Shown here piece by piece: positions 34,139-42,309 of a stretch of 64,000 nt of DNA. Every line of letters begins with the position of its first letter. The stretch's first letter is position 1. The translations under genes were made by a program, and so were the position numbers. Source of the DNA: Sporosarcina quadrami (GTDB lineage Bacteria > Bacillota > Bacilli > Bacillales_A > Planococcaceae); contig NZ_JACSQN010000005.1 in NCBI RefSeq assembly GCF_014836615.1, positions 1-64,000 of the forward strand. The letters run 5' to 3'. The notes beneath the pieces are model-generated. The model searched no databases and was not told where the DNA came from. It saw only the letters and a program-made list of their open reading frames with translations.

Positions 34139-34609
34139 TTAATCTTCAATAACATCTATTAAATCAGTATGAATACTAACGAAGTAAGTTTCTAATAATT
34201 TCTCTAATATGCCATTAAGTTTATGGTATTCATCATCAGCCTTTTCAATAACATCATAAAATTCATCTTCTTCTATCTCATCATTATCTAGAGCAATGTA
34301 CAATCTCCACATCTCTTGACCAAACTTTTTCTCAATCATTGCATATTCATGAGCACCAATTTTCTCAAGGATAGCTATTAATTTGTTTAAATAAGTTTCA
34401 ATGCTTATTTCTTCGATATACGATTCAGGCTAATTCAGTAAAGTTTCGTGTCCTCCACTTTCAAGCTCAGAATAGTATTGAAATACAATAAATGCTTCAT
34501 TTAAAACTGTGTCTTTAGTTGATAAATCACCTTCACTTATGACTGATATAATAGCGTTCCATATATTGTCGTTGTCTAATAAATCTTTTCTGGTCATTTT
34601 AGGTTTCAT
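34139..34609 (-). pseudogene. DUF4375 (DMP19-type) gene split by an amber codon
   Basis: From an ATG at 34609 with AAGGGG upstream, the frame runs 59 codons (MKPKMTRKDLLDND... ending in SGGHETLLN) to TAG at 34432-34430. It then continues in the same frame for 97 more codons to 34139, including YIEEISIETYLNKL and IEKKFGQEMWRLYIALDNDE. Together they make a 156-residue protein of the DUF4375/DMP19 type, whose GGxE...N motif spans the break. A Trp (TGG to TAG) is the likely original residue. Either the gene is newly broken, or there is read-through or a sequencing error. An internal start at 34339 could give only the C-terminal 66 residues. Confidence 0.75.
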
Positions 34610-34718
34610 TGTATTCCCCTTACTAATTACTTCCTTGCGACAATCTTAAATAAAAAGGGCCCGTTTGAGACCCAGTCCTCATTATGCAAACGCAGCCTTT
34701 AATGGAATAACTAATACT

Positions 34719-34916
34719 GTTGATTTACGCTGCAGATGGGCGCTTTCCGTGGGGCGGGAGGAAGCCTTCTCGGTCGCAAAAATCGCGACACTGCGGGGTC
34801 TTGCCTATCCCGCTATCTCCCACAGGAAAAGCCGTCACGAAGAACGGCTTTTGCGAGCAGAAGCGAAGCGTTGTGAGCACATCTTTGCCTTTCGCCCATC
34901 TTCCGCTTCAATCAAC
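34719..34916. repeat. Imperfect-palindrome repeat, copy 2
   Basis: A 198-bp element bounded by GTTGATT and AATCAAC, with GCAGATGGGCG near the start pairing with CGCCCATCTTCCGC near the end. It also contains inner hairpins such as AGCCGT/ACGGCT. It shares with copy 1 the termini and the following TT(T/A)CGCT.CAG and GCTTTCCG blocks, but the middles differ. The two copies lie on either side of the DUF4375 pseudogene. Confidence 0.7.
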
Positions 34917-34938
34917 TAAGTGTGTAGTACTTAAAAAA

Positions 34939-34955
34939 CGCCCCCGATAGCTTAA
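34939..34955 (-). repeat. Junction motif copy (after TPR gene)
   Basis: On the minus strand TTAAGCTATCGGGGGCG, 16 of 17 bases identical to the copy at 35655-35671. It lies 22 bp after the TPR stop codon. Confidence 0.7.
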
Positions 34956-34977
34956 TACACACGCTTATTGCACATAT

Positions 34978-35547
34978 TTATCTTTGCATTTCTTTTACTA
35001 ATTCAATTGCTTGTTCAGTTGAGTCAATTAAGGAACGATTTCCTTTTGATTTTCTTAGTATCAATGCTTTTTGAAAGCATTCTTCAGCTTCATTTAGCAT
35101 TGCTAATTCCATTAGACATTTACCTTTGTGTTGCAGTACGAAATCCAAGTATTCATCAATTTTGTGAGCTTCACACATTCCCAAAGCTTTATTAAAATGG
35201 TCCAAAGCTTTTTTATGATTGTTGTCGTATTTAAGAGCCTCACCAAGACGAATTAAAGAAACGATTTCCCTTGTAGGGTTTCTTTCTACTACTGCTTGAT
35301 TAAGACAATATGTTAAACAGTTAATTGCTTTTTGGGGTTGTTCATTGATTCTGTATAAATTCCCCAAAGACCCATAAAGAAAATACTTATCATTTTCCTT
35401 AAGGCTTTCTAATAAGCCTTCTCCTTGGCTAATAATCTGGTTTAGTATTATAGGTTTAGAGGTCTTTTCACGAAGATACTGTCCTTTATCAAAGTAAATA
35501 ATCTCATTGAGAGTGGATAAATTTTCTTTGAATTCTGCTATATTCAC
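34978..35547 (-). CDS. Tetratricopeptide-repeat protein
   Basis: A 189-residue soluble helical protein with three to four TPR units (for example YFLYGSLGNLYRINEQPQKAINCLTYCL, IRLGEALKYDNNHKKALDHFNKAL and QHKGKCLMELAMLNEAEECFQKAL). TPRs mediate protein or peptide binding; the partner is unknown. The GTG at 35547 is chosen because GGAGGGG lies 7 to 8 nt upstream, whereas the frame to 35577 has no site. It is one of several single genes on the same strand in the accessory island, with its own ribosome site and a 103-bp upstream gap. Confidence 0.75.
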   Translation of the reverse strand: MNIAEFKENLSTLNEIIYFDKGQYLREKTSKPIILNQIISQGEGLLESLKENDKYFLYGSLGNLYRINEQPQKAINCLTYCLNQAVVERNPTREIVSLIRLGEALKYDNNHKKALDHFNKALGMCEAHKIDEYLDFVLQHKGKCLMELAMLNEAEECFQKALILRKSKGNRSLIDSTEQAIELVKEMQR

Positions 35548-35650
35548 GTCTACCCCTCCTCTGAATACGTCTTTCAAAAAATAAAAAACCCTTATTAAAA
35601 AAGTTTATATACATCGCAAAATGGCCAGATTCTGGAAAACCGCTATGCTA

Positions 35651-36133
35651 CTATCGCCCCCGATTGCTTAAGGCTTTACCGACTTGTTCATCTTTTACAT
35701 GAATCACTTCAAAACGTTCACAAACGAGAAGCATGTCATCCGAAAATTCACGTTCAATCGAATTTAGTTCTTTTCTAAAAAATTCCTCATGTGCTTCCCA
35801 CCAATATCGGTAAGTTCTATCTCCTTCACCTTCCGCAATTGCGAACTCCTCACTGACCTTATTCATTGGTGTTATCGTAACCTCTACAGTCTTAGTGATC
35901 GCTACAGGTTTATCGTCACTGTTTAGAATAATATTGTAATCTTCCGTTGTTGGAAGTGGTTCGTTCTCTAGTTCATAGAATATGTGACCTGAACATGTTG
36001 CAGTTTTAATGCCATCAACTACTAACCCTGCAAGGTAATCAGGTGAAGCCCCGAATTGCCATGCAGTAACAGATTGTGGTTTTTCTTGATTCCCCCAATA
36101 TTCATCCCAGTATGTTTTTGTAGCTTGATTCAT
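35651..36133 (-). CDS. ASCH domain protein
   Basis: A 160-residue protein of the ASCH superfamily, a beta-barrel fold related to PUA and thought to bind RNA or act on modified nucleosides. Markers are YLAGLVVDGIKTATCS near residue 33-48 and a C-terminal VCERFEVIH strand. The last residues (KALSNRGR) are encoded by a copy of the junction motif, which also supplies the stop codon, so the C-terminus may have been altered by cassette joining. GGGGGTAA lies before the ATG. Confidence 0.82.
   Translation of the reverse strand: MNQATKTYWDEYWGNQEKPQSVTAWQFGASPDYLAGLVVDGIKTATCSGHIFYELENEPLPTTEDYNIILNSDDKPVAITKTVEVTITPMNKVSEEFAIAEGEGDRTYRYWWEAHEEFFRKELNSIEREFSDDMLLVCERFEVIHVKDEQVGKALSNRGR
35655..35671 (-). 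repeat. Junction motif copy (inside ASCH 3' end)
   Basis: On the minus strand TTAAGCAATCGGGGGCG; it encodes LSNRG of the ASCH C-terminus and is followed by the stop codon. Nearly identical to 34939-34955. Confidence 0.75.
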
Positions 36134-36173
36134 AATTTTTACCCCCGTTAGTTTTATCTTTATCGAACAACCT

Positions 36174-36223
36174 GGCCCGTTTAAAGAACGGATATTATTA
36201 GTGAATTGTCCCCGATTGATTAA
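36174..36223 (-). repeat. Junction motif copies between ASCH and the small membrane gene
   Basis: TTAATCAATCGGGGACAA (minus, ending near 36207-36223) is followed by TTTAAACGGGCCAGGTTG (around 36174-36182), giving a two-part junction. The AAACGGGCC core recurs at 34658-34666 before the DUF4375 pseudogene. Confidence 0.6.
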
Positions 36224-36232
36224 TGATGCTGT

Positions 36233-36544
36233 TCATTTTACGTGAAATTTTTTGACACTTATTTTGTGTTCATAGACGTCAATGATGTGCGTAGATTTCC
36301 TATTTTTTATATCCATTACATAAATGCCATTTTCAGTTTTTACTTGATAGAAATTACTACCAAGATATTTAATATTCTCTATTTCAGTCTCGTCATCAAA
36401 TAATGCTAATTTAACCTCGGGGTCCGCGAGTATCTTAGTGACTTTACTCTCTGCATTAAAATGATGGAGTAAATTATACGGGCTTATAAATGACAGGATT
36501 ATAACCAACAGAATTACACCAAAAACGAATGAAAGTTTCTTCAC
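36233..36544 (-). CDS. Small membrane-anchored protein of unknown function
   Basis: A 103-residue protein with one N-terminal membrane helix (KKLSFVFGVILLVIILSFISPYNL). A soluble domain of beta character follows (ILADPEVKLALFDDETEIENIKYLGSNFYQVKTENGIYVMDIKN). No family was recognised. The start is a GTG at 36544 with AGGAGG 6-7 nt upstream, overlapping an out-of-frame ATG. It sits alone between junction-motif copies. Confidence 0.65.
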   Translation of the reverse strand: MKKLSFVFGVILLVIILSFISPYNLLHHFNAESKVTKILADPEVKLALFDDETEIENIKYLGSNFYQVKTENGIYVMDIKNRKSTHIIDVYEHKISVKKFHVK

Positions 36545-36595
36545 ATCGTTACCTCCTACAATTACTTCGGAATTTCCCAATAACTAATCCGACAA

Positions 36596-36612
36596 TTCGG
36601 CCCGATTGTTGC
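36596..36612 (-). repeat. Junction motif copy (between GNAT and the small membrane gene)
   Basis: On the minus strand GCAACAATCGGGCCGAA, a diverged copy sharing CAATCGGG with the other junctions. Confidence 0.5.
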
Positions 36613-36688
36613 ATGGCAATCACCAACTAACTTTGAAAATAGAACTTAACAAACGCATCTCATTAATTTTATAAAAGGTGCTGTTAAA

Positions 36689-37171
36689 CTACTTATAATT
36701 CGTCTTTTTTACCATTGTCATAAATTCTGCATAATCCGTGCTAAATTCGTCCACTTTAACAAAACCAAGCTTTTCATATAAATGGATTGCTCTTTGATTG
36801 AACTTTGCCACAGTTAGTCTGATTGGATTACCTTTATTGTTTTTTTGAATATGACAAAGTATAAAAGAGCAAAATTCAAAACTGATACCTTTGCCCACAA
36901 ATTTAGGATTCATACCAAGTCCCAAATCAATTGAGTCCTCTAAATAAACACCATCTAATTTCCCAACAGGAACTTGAGCATTCTCTCCTGTGCAATAAAA
37001 TCCAACTACTTCTTGTTTATCATTAACAAGTGCAATGTATGAGCCATCAAGTCTTTCCATCAAATCTTCATCAGTCACTTCACTATTGTAGAAATCATAT
37101 GGTTGTTCATATTCCCAGCTAAGAATATCTCTTGCTAATTTTTCATTCATATTTTCTAAAAATAACTTCAT
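36689..37171 (-). CDS. GNAT-family N-acetyltransferase
   Basis: A 160-residue acetyltransferase. The acetyl-CoA region is MNPKFVGKGISFEFCSFIL (near 102-120, a variant of the Q/RxxGxG/A motif), and the RAIHLYEKLGFVKVDEF strand-helix-strand typical of GNATs lies at about 128-145. The substrate is unknown. GGGGAG precedes the ATG. It belongs to the accessory island of single small genes. Confidence 0.82.
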   Translation of the reverse strand: MKLFLENMNEKLARDILSWEYEQPYDFYNSEVTDEDLMERLDGSYIALVNDKQEVVGFYCTGENAQVPVGKLDGVYLEDSIDLGLGMNPKFVGKGISFEFCSFILCHIQKNNKGNPIRLTVAKFNQRAIHLYEKLGFVKVDEFSTDYAEFMTMVKKTNYK

Positions 37172-37212
37172 ATTCTCTCCCCTGTTCGATTAGAGTACGC
37201 TAATATATAGAT

Positions 37213-37722
37213 TTAAAAAGAATAGAGTTCTACCATTTTTCTTTCGGCTAATTCATTCAGGTTGCTCATATCAACAAAGTAGGGCAACTGCCATTCTTGT
37301 GTTTTAATCGCTTGTTTACTAGGAGGACTATCCCAGCTTGGATAAACTCTTAATGCCATTTTCCCCTTTGTTGAATTGGAGCTTAAAATATTCTTTTTCA
37401 AGAGAATTTCTTTCGGAAAAATAAATTGTCCAAACTCACTAACATTTTTAAAGGTAGTTATTATTAATAATTCAGGTGCTTCCTCATATGAATAGGGTTG
37501 ATTTATATTGTTTTCATCTTTTTCCCAAAACGCAACAAACTGACCTGTTTTTGTAGGAGTTATATTCGCTACTCTGAATCGAACTGTTCTAGAAGAAATT
37601 TTAAATGTACCAGCAGCATACTTAGAGTTTTGTTTTTCTTCTTGAACCGAACTTACCAGTAAATCATTTGGCTCATAAATCATTTTACTTACATAGGTTA
37701 ATGCTTCATAAAAATCTTTCAT
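37213..37722 (-). CDS. MepB family protein
   Basis: A 169-residue soluble protein of the MepB family, known from the staphylococcal mepRAB locus but of unsettled function. Matching parts are the N-terminal YEPNDLLVSSVQEEKQNSKYAAGTF, FWEKDENN near 90, FIFPKEIL, and the C-terminal ALRVYPSWDSPPSKQAIKTQEWQLPYF. The ATG at 37722 has GAGGAG 7 nt upstream; the longer frame is rejected. No mepR or mepA homologue is adjacent. Confidence 0.82.
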   Translation of the reverse strand: MKDFYEALTYVSKMIYEPNDLLVSSVQEEKQNSKYAAGTFKISSRTVRFRVANITPTKTGQFVAFWEKDENNINQPYSYEEAPELLIITTFKNVSEFGQFIFPKEILLKKNILSSNSTKGKMALRVYPSWDSPPSKQAIKTQEWQLPYFVDMSNLNELAERKMVELYSF

Positions 37723-37772
37723 TGTTCTACTCCTCGATTTTACTATTACCGATTTAACAATTTCCACATAGT

Positions 37773-38177
37773 TTAAGAATCTTGTCTTTGATTATTTTGA
37801 CTCTTGAACAAATGTCTAATGCCCCTACCCGCAAGTGGTTCATCTTCATATCTTGGTAACACGTGAAAATGAGAGTGGAAAATATGCTGTCCTCCAACTT
37901 CACCACAATTCCAACCAAGGTTATATCCATGTGGTTGATATTTTTCGTCTAAGTATCTTTTCACATCTTGAAGAAGTGTGTATGTTGCATTCCACTCCTC
38001 AAGTGTTAAATCAAAAGCTGTTTTCCTATGTTTTCTTGGTACAATTACTCCTGCCCCCTCAAGTTGATTACCTTTTTGTTTAGCTTCATCTAATTGTAAA
38101 AACATACAAAATTCATTGCTCATAATAACGTTTTGAGTTGGTTCTAACTCTGGATAGCAAAATAAACAATTTTTCAT
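37773..38177 (-). CDS. HIT-family nucleotide-binding protein
   Basis: A 134-residue histidine-triad protein. The catalytic triad is HIFHSHFHVLPR (H-x-H-x-H pattern, near residues 98-109). An N-terminal CLFC motif may bind zinc together with later residues. HIT proteins hydrolyse nucleoside phosphoramidates or dinucleoside polyphosphates. GGGGAG precedes the ATG. It starts 19 bp after the lipoprotein gene, so those two are probably co-transcribed. Confidence 0.88.
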   Translation of the reverse strand: MKNCLFCYPELEPTQNVIMSNEFCMFLQLDEAKQKGNQLEGAGVIVPRKHRKTAFDLTLEEWNATYTLLQDVKRYLDEKYQPHGYNLGWNCGEVGGQHIFHSHFHVLPRYEDEPLAGRGIRHLFKSQNNQRQDS

Positions 38178-38196
38178 TTCTTATCTCCCCAAACTA

Positions 38197-38661
38197 TTAA
38201 TTATTACTGAGCACATTTAAATAACCTGACACGGCAAATGGGATTTCTCTGTTTTCTCCTTTGAAATAACCTTTCAATTTAACACTAGGGTTCTCAAAGT
38301 CTAGTAAATCAGTATCTGAAAACACCTCGGCTATAGGAGCAAAAACAGAAAAAGTTGTTGCTTCTCCTGATTTTATATTTACTGGGACTGTAGAGTTATC
38401 TATTTTCCCTTCAATTCCAAAAGGATTGCTTTTTGAGCCATTCGATGTTTTTATTGGGTAACTTAAATTAAACGTAAGGTGGGTTAAGTCAAATCCAGTT
38501 TTATTTATTATTTCTATCGTATAAGCTTGCATTTCATTAGTAGATTCAGTATCAACAACATTAAAGACGATATTCCCATCATTAAATTGTTCCTTTATTG
38601 ACGAACATCCAACTAGCACAAAAAGTACCGTACTAAGTATAATCAATAACCTATTCTTCAA
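38197..38661 (-). CDS. Hypothetical lipoprotein
   Basis: A 154-residue exported lipoprotein with signal peptide and lipobox (LSTVLFVLVGC). A single beta-rich domain follows (AYTIEIINKTGFDLTHLTFNLSYP, then AVSGYLNVLS) with an immunoglobulin-like look. No family was recognised. The start is a TTG at 38661 with GGGAGG upstream; the ATG at 38676 lies in that site. It marks the high-coordinate edge of the accessory island. Confidence 0.7.
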   Translation of the reverse strand: MKNRLLIILSTVLFVLVGCSSIKEQFNDGNIVFNVVDTESTNEMQAYTIEIINKTGFDLTHLTFNLSYPIKTSNGSKSNPFGIEGKIDNSTVPVNIKSGEATTFSVFAPIAEVFSDTDLLDFENPSVKLKGYFKGENREIPFAVSGYLNVLSNN

Positions 38662-38773
38662 CTTCTCTCCTCCCATTTTGAAACGGTTGAATAGTACTCA
38701 GAATTGTAAATCTATATATTTAATTATCATACCACATTAATAATTCGTATCCCATTACAGAAAAACCTGACAA

Positions 38774-38805
38774 AAAGAAAAAAGCACTGCTTAGAGCAAT
38801 GCTTT
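38774..38805 (-). terminator. Terminator of the ferredoxin-NADP reductase gene
   Basis: An 11-bp stem built from AAAGCA-TGCT and its complement, with a 4-nt loop, is followed on the minus strand by TTTTTTCTTTTT. Confidence 0.88.
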
Positions 38806-38826
38806 GTGTACATGAATTAGAGTTTT

Positions 38827-39810
38827 TTAATTAAAGACGCTCGTGCTGTGCAATGGTTGAAGTCTTGCTTTCGGGTCAATATGCGCTTTTGCGTGGTTCA
38901 CGGCAATTGGCGCTTCGCCAAGTCCGACAGCAATCAATTTCACCTTGCCGTCATAATTTGTAACGTCACCTGCTGCATATATGCCTTCAATGTTTGTTTC
39001 CATGCGAGAATTGACGAGAATGGAGTTGCGGTCCATTTCAAGACCCCAGTCTTTAATAGCTCCAAGAGACGAAATGTTGCCGTAATTGACGATCAGATGA
39101 TCAATTGCGATCGTCTCTTCTGTACCGTCTTTTTCAGTAATAATGACTTCTCGTACTGCTCCGTCCTCACCAAGGATTGTCTTAATGCCACGGGAAGTGT
39201 ACACATTCACTTTTGAGGACATCAGCTGATTGACGCTAGTTTCGTGCGCTGTGAAACGTTCACGTCTGTGAACCAATGATACGTTCGCTGCGATATCTTC
39301 TAGCATCATTGCCCAGTCGACAGCAGAATCTCCCCCACCGCAAACTAAAACGTTTTTGTCTTTAAATAGGTTAAGATCTTTAATACCATAATGTAATGTC
39401 TTGCCTTCAAAATGTGTCTCTTCAGGAAGTCCAATTTTCCGCGGTTGGAAAGCACCTATTCCAGCAGTCAGAAGAATTGTGCGAGTCAAATGCGTGCCTT
39501 TGTCAGTCTTTAAGATGAAATGATCACCGTCACGCGTAACTGACATTGCTGTTTCACCGAGTAGGATTTCCGGTTTTGCATAATGTGCTTGTGTCACAAG
39601 ATTTGCAACGAGATCTTTGGCTAGTATTTTCGGAAAGCCTCCGACATCATAAATATATTTATCAGGATATAATTCAATCAGTTGACCGCCAAGTTGCGGA
39701 AGGCTGTCAATTATTTTAACGGACATTTCACGCATACCTGCGTAGAAGGAAGCAAACAAGCCAGTTGGTCCTCCACCAATGATTGTAATATCGACGATTT
39801 CATTATTCAT
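38827..39810 (-). CDS. Ferredoxin-NADP+ reductase, thioredoxin-reductase type (YumC)
   Basis: A flavoprotein that transfers electrons between NADPH and ferredoxin or flavodoxin. It is 327 aa with an FAD motif (IIGGGPTGLFASFYAG near 10-25), an NADPH motif (VLVCGGGDSAVDWAMML near 155-171, then HRRERFTAHE) and a C-terminal AAGDV FAD-binding segment. The redox CxxC of true thioredoxin reductases is absent, which places it in the FNR2/YumC group. The start ATG follows a weak GGAG-type site. Monocistronic. Confidence 0.93.
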   Translation of the reverse strand: MNNEIVDITIIGGGPTGLFASFYAGMREMSVKIIDSLPQLGGQLIELYPDKYIYDVGGFPKILAKDLVANLVTQAHYAKPEILLGETAMSVTRDGDHFILKTDKGTHLTRTILLTAGIGAFQPRKIGLPEETHFEGKTLHYGIKDLNLFKDKNVLVCGGGDSAVDWAMMLEDIAANVSLVHRRERFTAHETSVNQLMSSKVNVYTSRGIKTILGEDGAVREVIITEKDGTEETIAIDHLIVNYGNISSLGAIKDWGLEMDRNSILVNSRMETNIEGIYAAGDVTNYDGKVKLIAVGLGEAPIAVNHAKAHIDPKARLQPLHSTSVFN

Positions 39811-39984
39811 CTATGAACACTCCTGTTTTCGTTAGATTTAATCTTGCTGAGAAAAATGTTTTTCTTTTTTCTTACTTTCCACTTTACACATTATCTACTA
39901 TTTTTCAATAAAAATCACATAATCTGTTTTATTCAAAACGTATTTTTTTATTACATTCAATACTTCGGATTTTGAATTAAAAGT

Positions 39985-39998
39985 TGAAAGCGCTTAAC
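39985..39998 (+). promoter_or_regulatory. cre-like site upstream of the chemotaxis receptor
   Basis: TGAAAGCGCTTAAC matches 12 of 14 positions of the CcpA consensus TGWAANCGNTNWCA. It lies about 90 bp before the receptor start. No sigma-D (motility) promoter was recognised in this gap. Confidence 0.4.
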
Positions 39999-40087
39999 TT
40001 TTGTAATTTTTATATAGTATTATCTTATCAAACAAGTATAATAGGTTATATGTACCGCACAGATTAGACATAGGGGGTTCAAATGAC

Positions 40088-41776
40088 ATGACTTTATCAG
40101 TCTCAAAAAAGATCTGGACTGGATTTACGATTTTACTAGCAATCATGCTAATAATGGGGGGATCGTCTTTTTTTGCTACAAAGAAGTTGAACGAAGAGTT
40201 TTCTATCATGCTCGATGACAGAGTGCACAAAGTCAACTTATCAGATGAATTGATAAGTGCTCAAAAAGAACGTTACATAGCAATTAGCAGTTATGTACTA
40301 TTTAAAACGCAGGAATTTGTCGCCCAACGGGATGAATCTTCTGCTGATGCAACCGCTCTAATAGCTCAACTTAGTACTTCATTTGAAAATCCAGCTAATA
40401 TACAGCTCGTAGAAGAGATCAGTGCATTACATGAAGAATTTAGTGTGATGGTCGATGAACTTAGTTATAGCTTAATGAGAGCTAGTGATACACAAAATCG
40501 AAACCTTCTTCGGGAAGCAAATATTACGAATCTTAAAATCATGGACAAAGCAATTCAATTAAAAGAGAATCAGTACAATGCGATGGATAGTTCAAGAGCA
40601 GAGCTTGACAAATTGACCAATTTCATTCATTTACTCACTTTCTTATTTATAGGAACTGCAATTATACTTTCACTCATTGTGGCAACTAAAATTAGTAGAA
40701 GTATAGGTGGTCCGGTTAAAACAATGACTGCTGCAATGGAACGAATAGCGGACGGGAATTTATCCGTTGAACATATTTCTATAAAAAACCGCGATGAAAT
40801 AGGTTTGATGGCGAGTGCATTCAATAAGATGACTGATGATTTGAAAAACCTTTTGGAACAGATTCGTTTTTCGGCCATTCAGCTCGCAGCACAAGCCGAA
40901 CAATTGTCTGCAAGTTCCGAAGAAAGTCTTGCATCATCAGAAATGGTTGCAACTTCCTCTCAAAAAAACATGCAAGACAGTGAGGATCAATCAGCGCTCG
41001 TCGGTGATACTGTTACATCCGTTTCACAATTGACGGACGATGTAAATCAGATTGCGGCAAGTAATTCCAATATGCTTGAAGCGATGCGCACAGTTATCGC
41101 CCATGTTGGTACAGGATCGACGACTGTCGAAGGGCTTTCAGGACAGATGGCGCATACGGATATGATTATTCAAGAAGCAGCGGTCATTATACAATCGATG
41201 GCGAAGCAGTCCAGTGAGATCCAGCAAGTGACTTCACTCATCACTGCCATATCAGAGCAAACGAACCTTTTAGCATTGAATGCCGCTATTGAAGCAGCGC
41301 GGGCTGGTGAACACGGTAAAGGTTTTGCCGTTGTTGCAGAAGAGGTTCGCAACTTGGCTGAGCAGTCAAAATCGTCTGCAGCGGATATCGGCATTATGAT
41401 TCATTCTATTCAGGATGCGACGAAGAAAGCAGTACAAGCGATTGACTCCGGTAGTACGAGTATGAAAGACGGCTTGAAAGCGACTGCAGAATCTAAACAT
41501 ACTTTCATTGAAATTGAGCAATCCGTTAGTGCTGTTAATGATAACGTAACGACAGTAGCGGAATCGATTGAACAAATTCGTACTATGGCAGAAACGATTT
41601 CACAATCAGCTATTCAAGTACGTAAGCTTGCAGAATCTACTGCTTTTACAGCACAAGAAACGAGCGCGGCTACAGAGGAACAGTTAGCTGTGAACGAAGA
41701 AATCTCTACAAGTTCCCAGACATTGGCGGGACTTGCAGAGAACTTGCAGAAAGAAGTTAACAAATTCACATTTTAA
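40088..41776 (+). CDS. Methyl-accepting chemotaxis protein
   Basis: A 562-residue receptor with a membrane helix near 8-30, an extracellular four-helix bundle sensor (about 35-180), a second helix (about 182-203), a HAMP domain (about 204-258) and a long cytoplasmic coiled-coil. The highly conserved signalling tip is [43 protein letters not shown]. It relays ligand binding to CheA/CheW. No chemotaxis kinase genes are adjacent. GGGGG lies 10 nt before the ATG. It ends at a terminator shared with the next, convergent gene. Confidence 0.93.
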   Translation: MTLSVSKKIWTGFTILLAIMLIMGGSSFFATKKLNEEFSIMLDDRVHKVNLSDELISAQKERYIAISSYVLFKTQEFVAQRDESSADATALIAQLSTSFENPANIQLVEEISALHEEFSVMVDELSYSLMRASDTQNRNLLREANITNLKIMDKAIQLKENQYNAMDSSRAELDKLTNFIHLLTFLFIGTAIILSLIVATKISRSIGGPVKTMTAAMERIADGNLSVEHISIKNRDEIGLMASAFNKMTDDLKNLLEQIRFSAIQLAAQAEQLSASSEESLASSEMVATSSQKNMQDSEDQSALVGDTVTSVSQLTDDVNQIAASNSNMLEAMRTVIAHVGTGSTTVEGLSGQMAHTDMIIQEAAVIIQSMAKQSSEIQQVTSLITAISEQTNLLALNAAIEAARAGEHGKGFAVVAEEVRNLAEQSKSSAADIGIMIHSIQDATKKAVQAIDSGSTSMKDGLKATAESKHTFIEIEQSVSAVNDNVTTVAESIEQIRTMAETISQSAIQVRKLAESTAFTAQETSAATEEQLAVNEEISTSSQTLAGLAENLQKEVNKFTF

Positions 41777-41793
41777 TGTTTTTCATTGAATAA

Positions 41794-41831
41794 GAAAAGC
41801 GGAGCATGGCTTTATGCTCCGCTTTCTCTAA
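41794..41831. terminator. Bidirectional terminator after the chemotaxis receptor
   Basis: A 12-bp stem (AAAGCGGAGCAT and its complement) with a 5-6-nt loop and pyrimidine-rich tail lies between convergent genes. Confidence 0.85.
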
Positions 41832-41847
41832 TTTACCTAACTTGCCT

Positions 41848-42132
41848 TCAATCAGTCAGTTGGTCTTTGCAGAATTCAGCAAGCGCAACTTCTTCTTCTT
41901 CATCAAGTGCAAATTCAAGTCTGCTCTCAGTGCTTCGATCAAATAAATGATAGGATGCAATTTTTTCATTTGCGCCATTCATTACATAAATTGCGCGTAT
42001 ACCAGTACCCTCTTCTGTATACAGCTCATCTTCCTCATCAAACTTCACATAAATACGGAATTCATATCTTTTTCCTTCCAAGATTCCTGTCGGATCGTTC
42101 ATTTCAACTACACTATACTCAATAACTTCCAT
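41848..42132 (-). CDS. DUF6509-like small acidic protein
   Basis: A 94-residue acidic protein (MEVIEYSVVEMNDPTGILEGKRYEFRIY..., ALDEEEEVALAEFC). It fits the small Bacillales family DUF6509, which has no known role; the family name is from memory of its pattern and is tentative. The ATG at 42132 has GAGGGTG 6 nt upstream. It is divergent from pepF with a gap of about 180 bp. Confidence 0.65.
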   Translation of the reverse strand: MEVIEYSVVEMNDPTGILEGKRYEFRIYVKFDEEDELYTEEGTGIRAIYVMNGANEKIASYHLFDRSTESRLEFALDEEEEVALAEFCKDQLTD

Positions 42133-42309
42133 GTTCATCACCCTCGCATTTTGTTTGTCTTTACCATTCTACAGCATATTTGTGGAAAGATACGTTTACT
42201 GAACTCATTTATTTTTCAAAACTATCATTTTTCCTTTGCATTTCTCATGAAATTAATGAAGAATGAACTTAGCGGATATGATTCGCATGAGATTGAAGGG
42301 AGCACAAAT

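Noticed and set aside
34430-34432. Programmed recoding of TAG (for example pyrrolysine)
   Set aside because: No pyrrolysine genes or downstream recoding structure were seen; a nonsense mutation is simpler.
34665-34950. Plus-strand frames of 84 and 76 codons
   Set aside because: They lie inside repeat copy 2 and reflect its GC-rich palindromic sequence, not a gene.
41947-42309. N-terminal extension of pepF (121 codons)
   Set aside because: It overlaps the divergent small gene, has no ribosome site and is absent from the M3 family; the ATG at 42310 has a good site.
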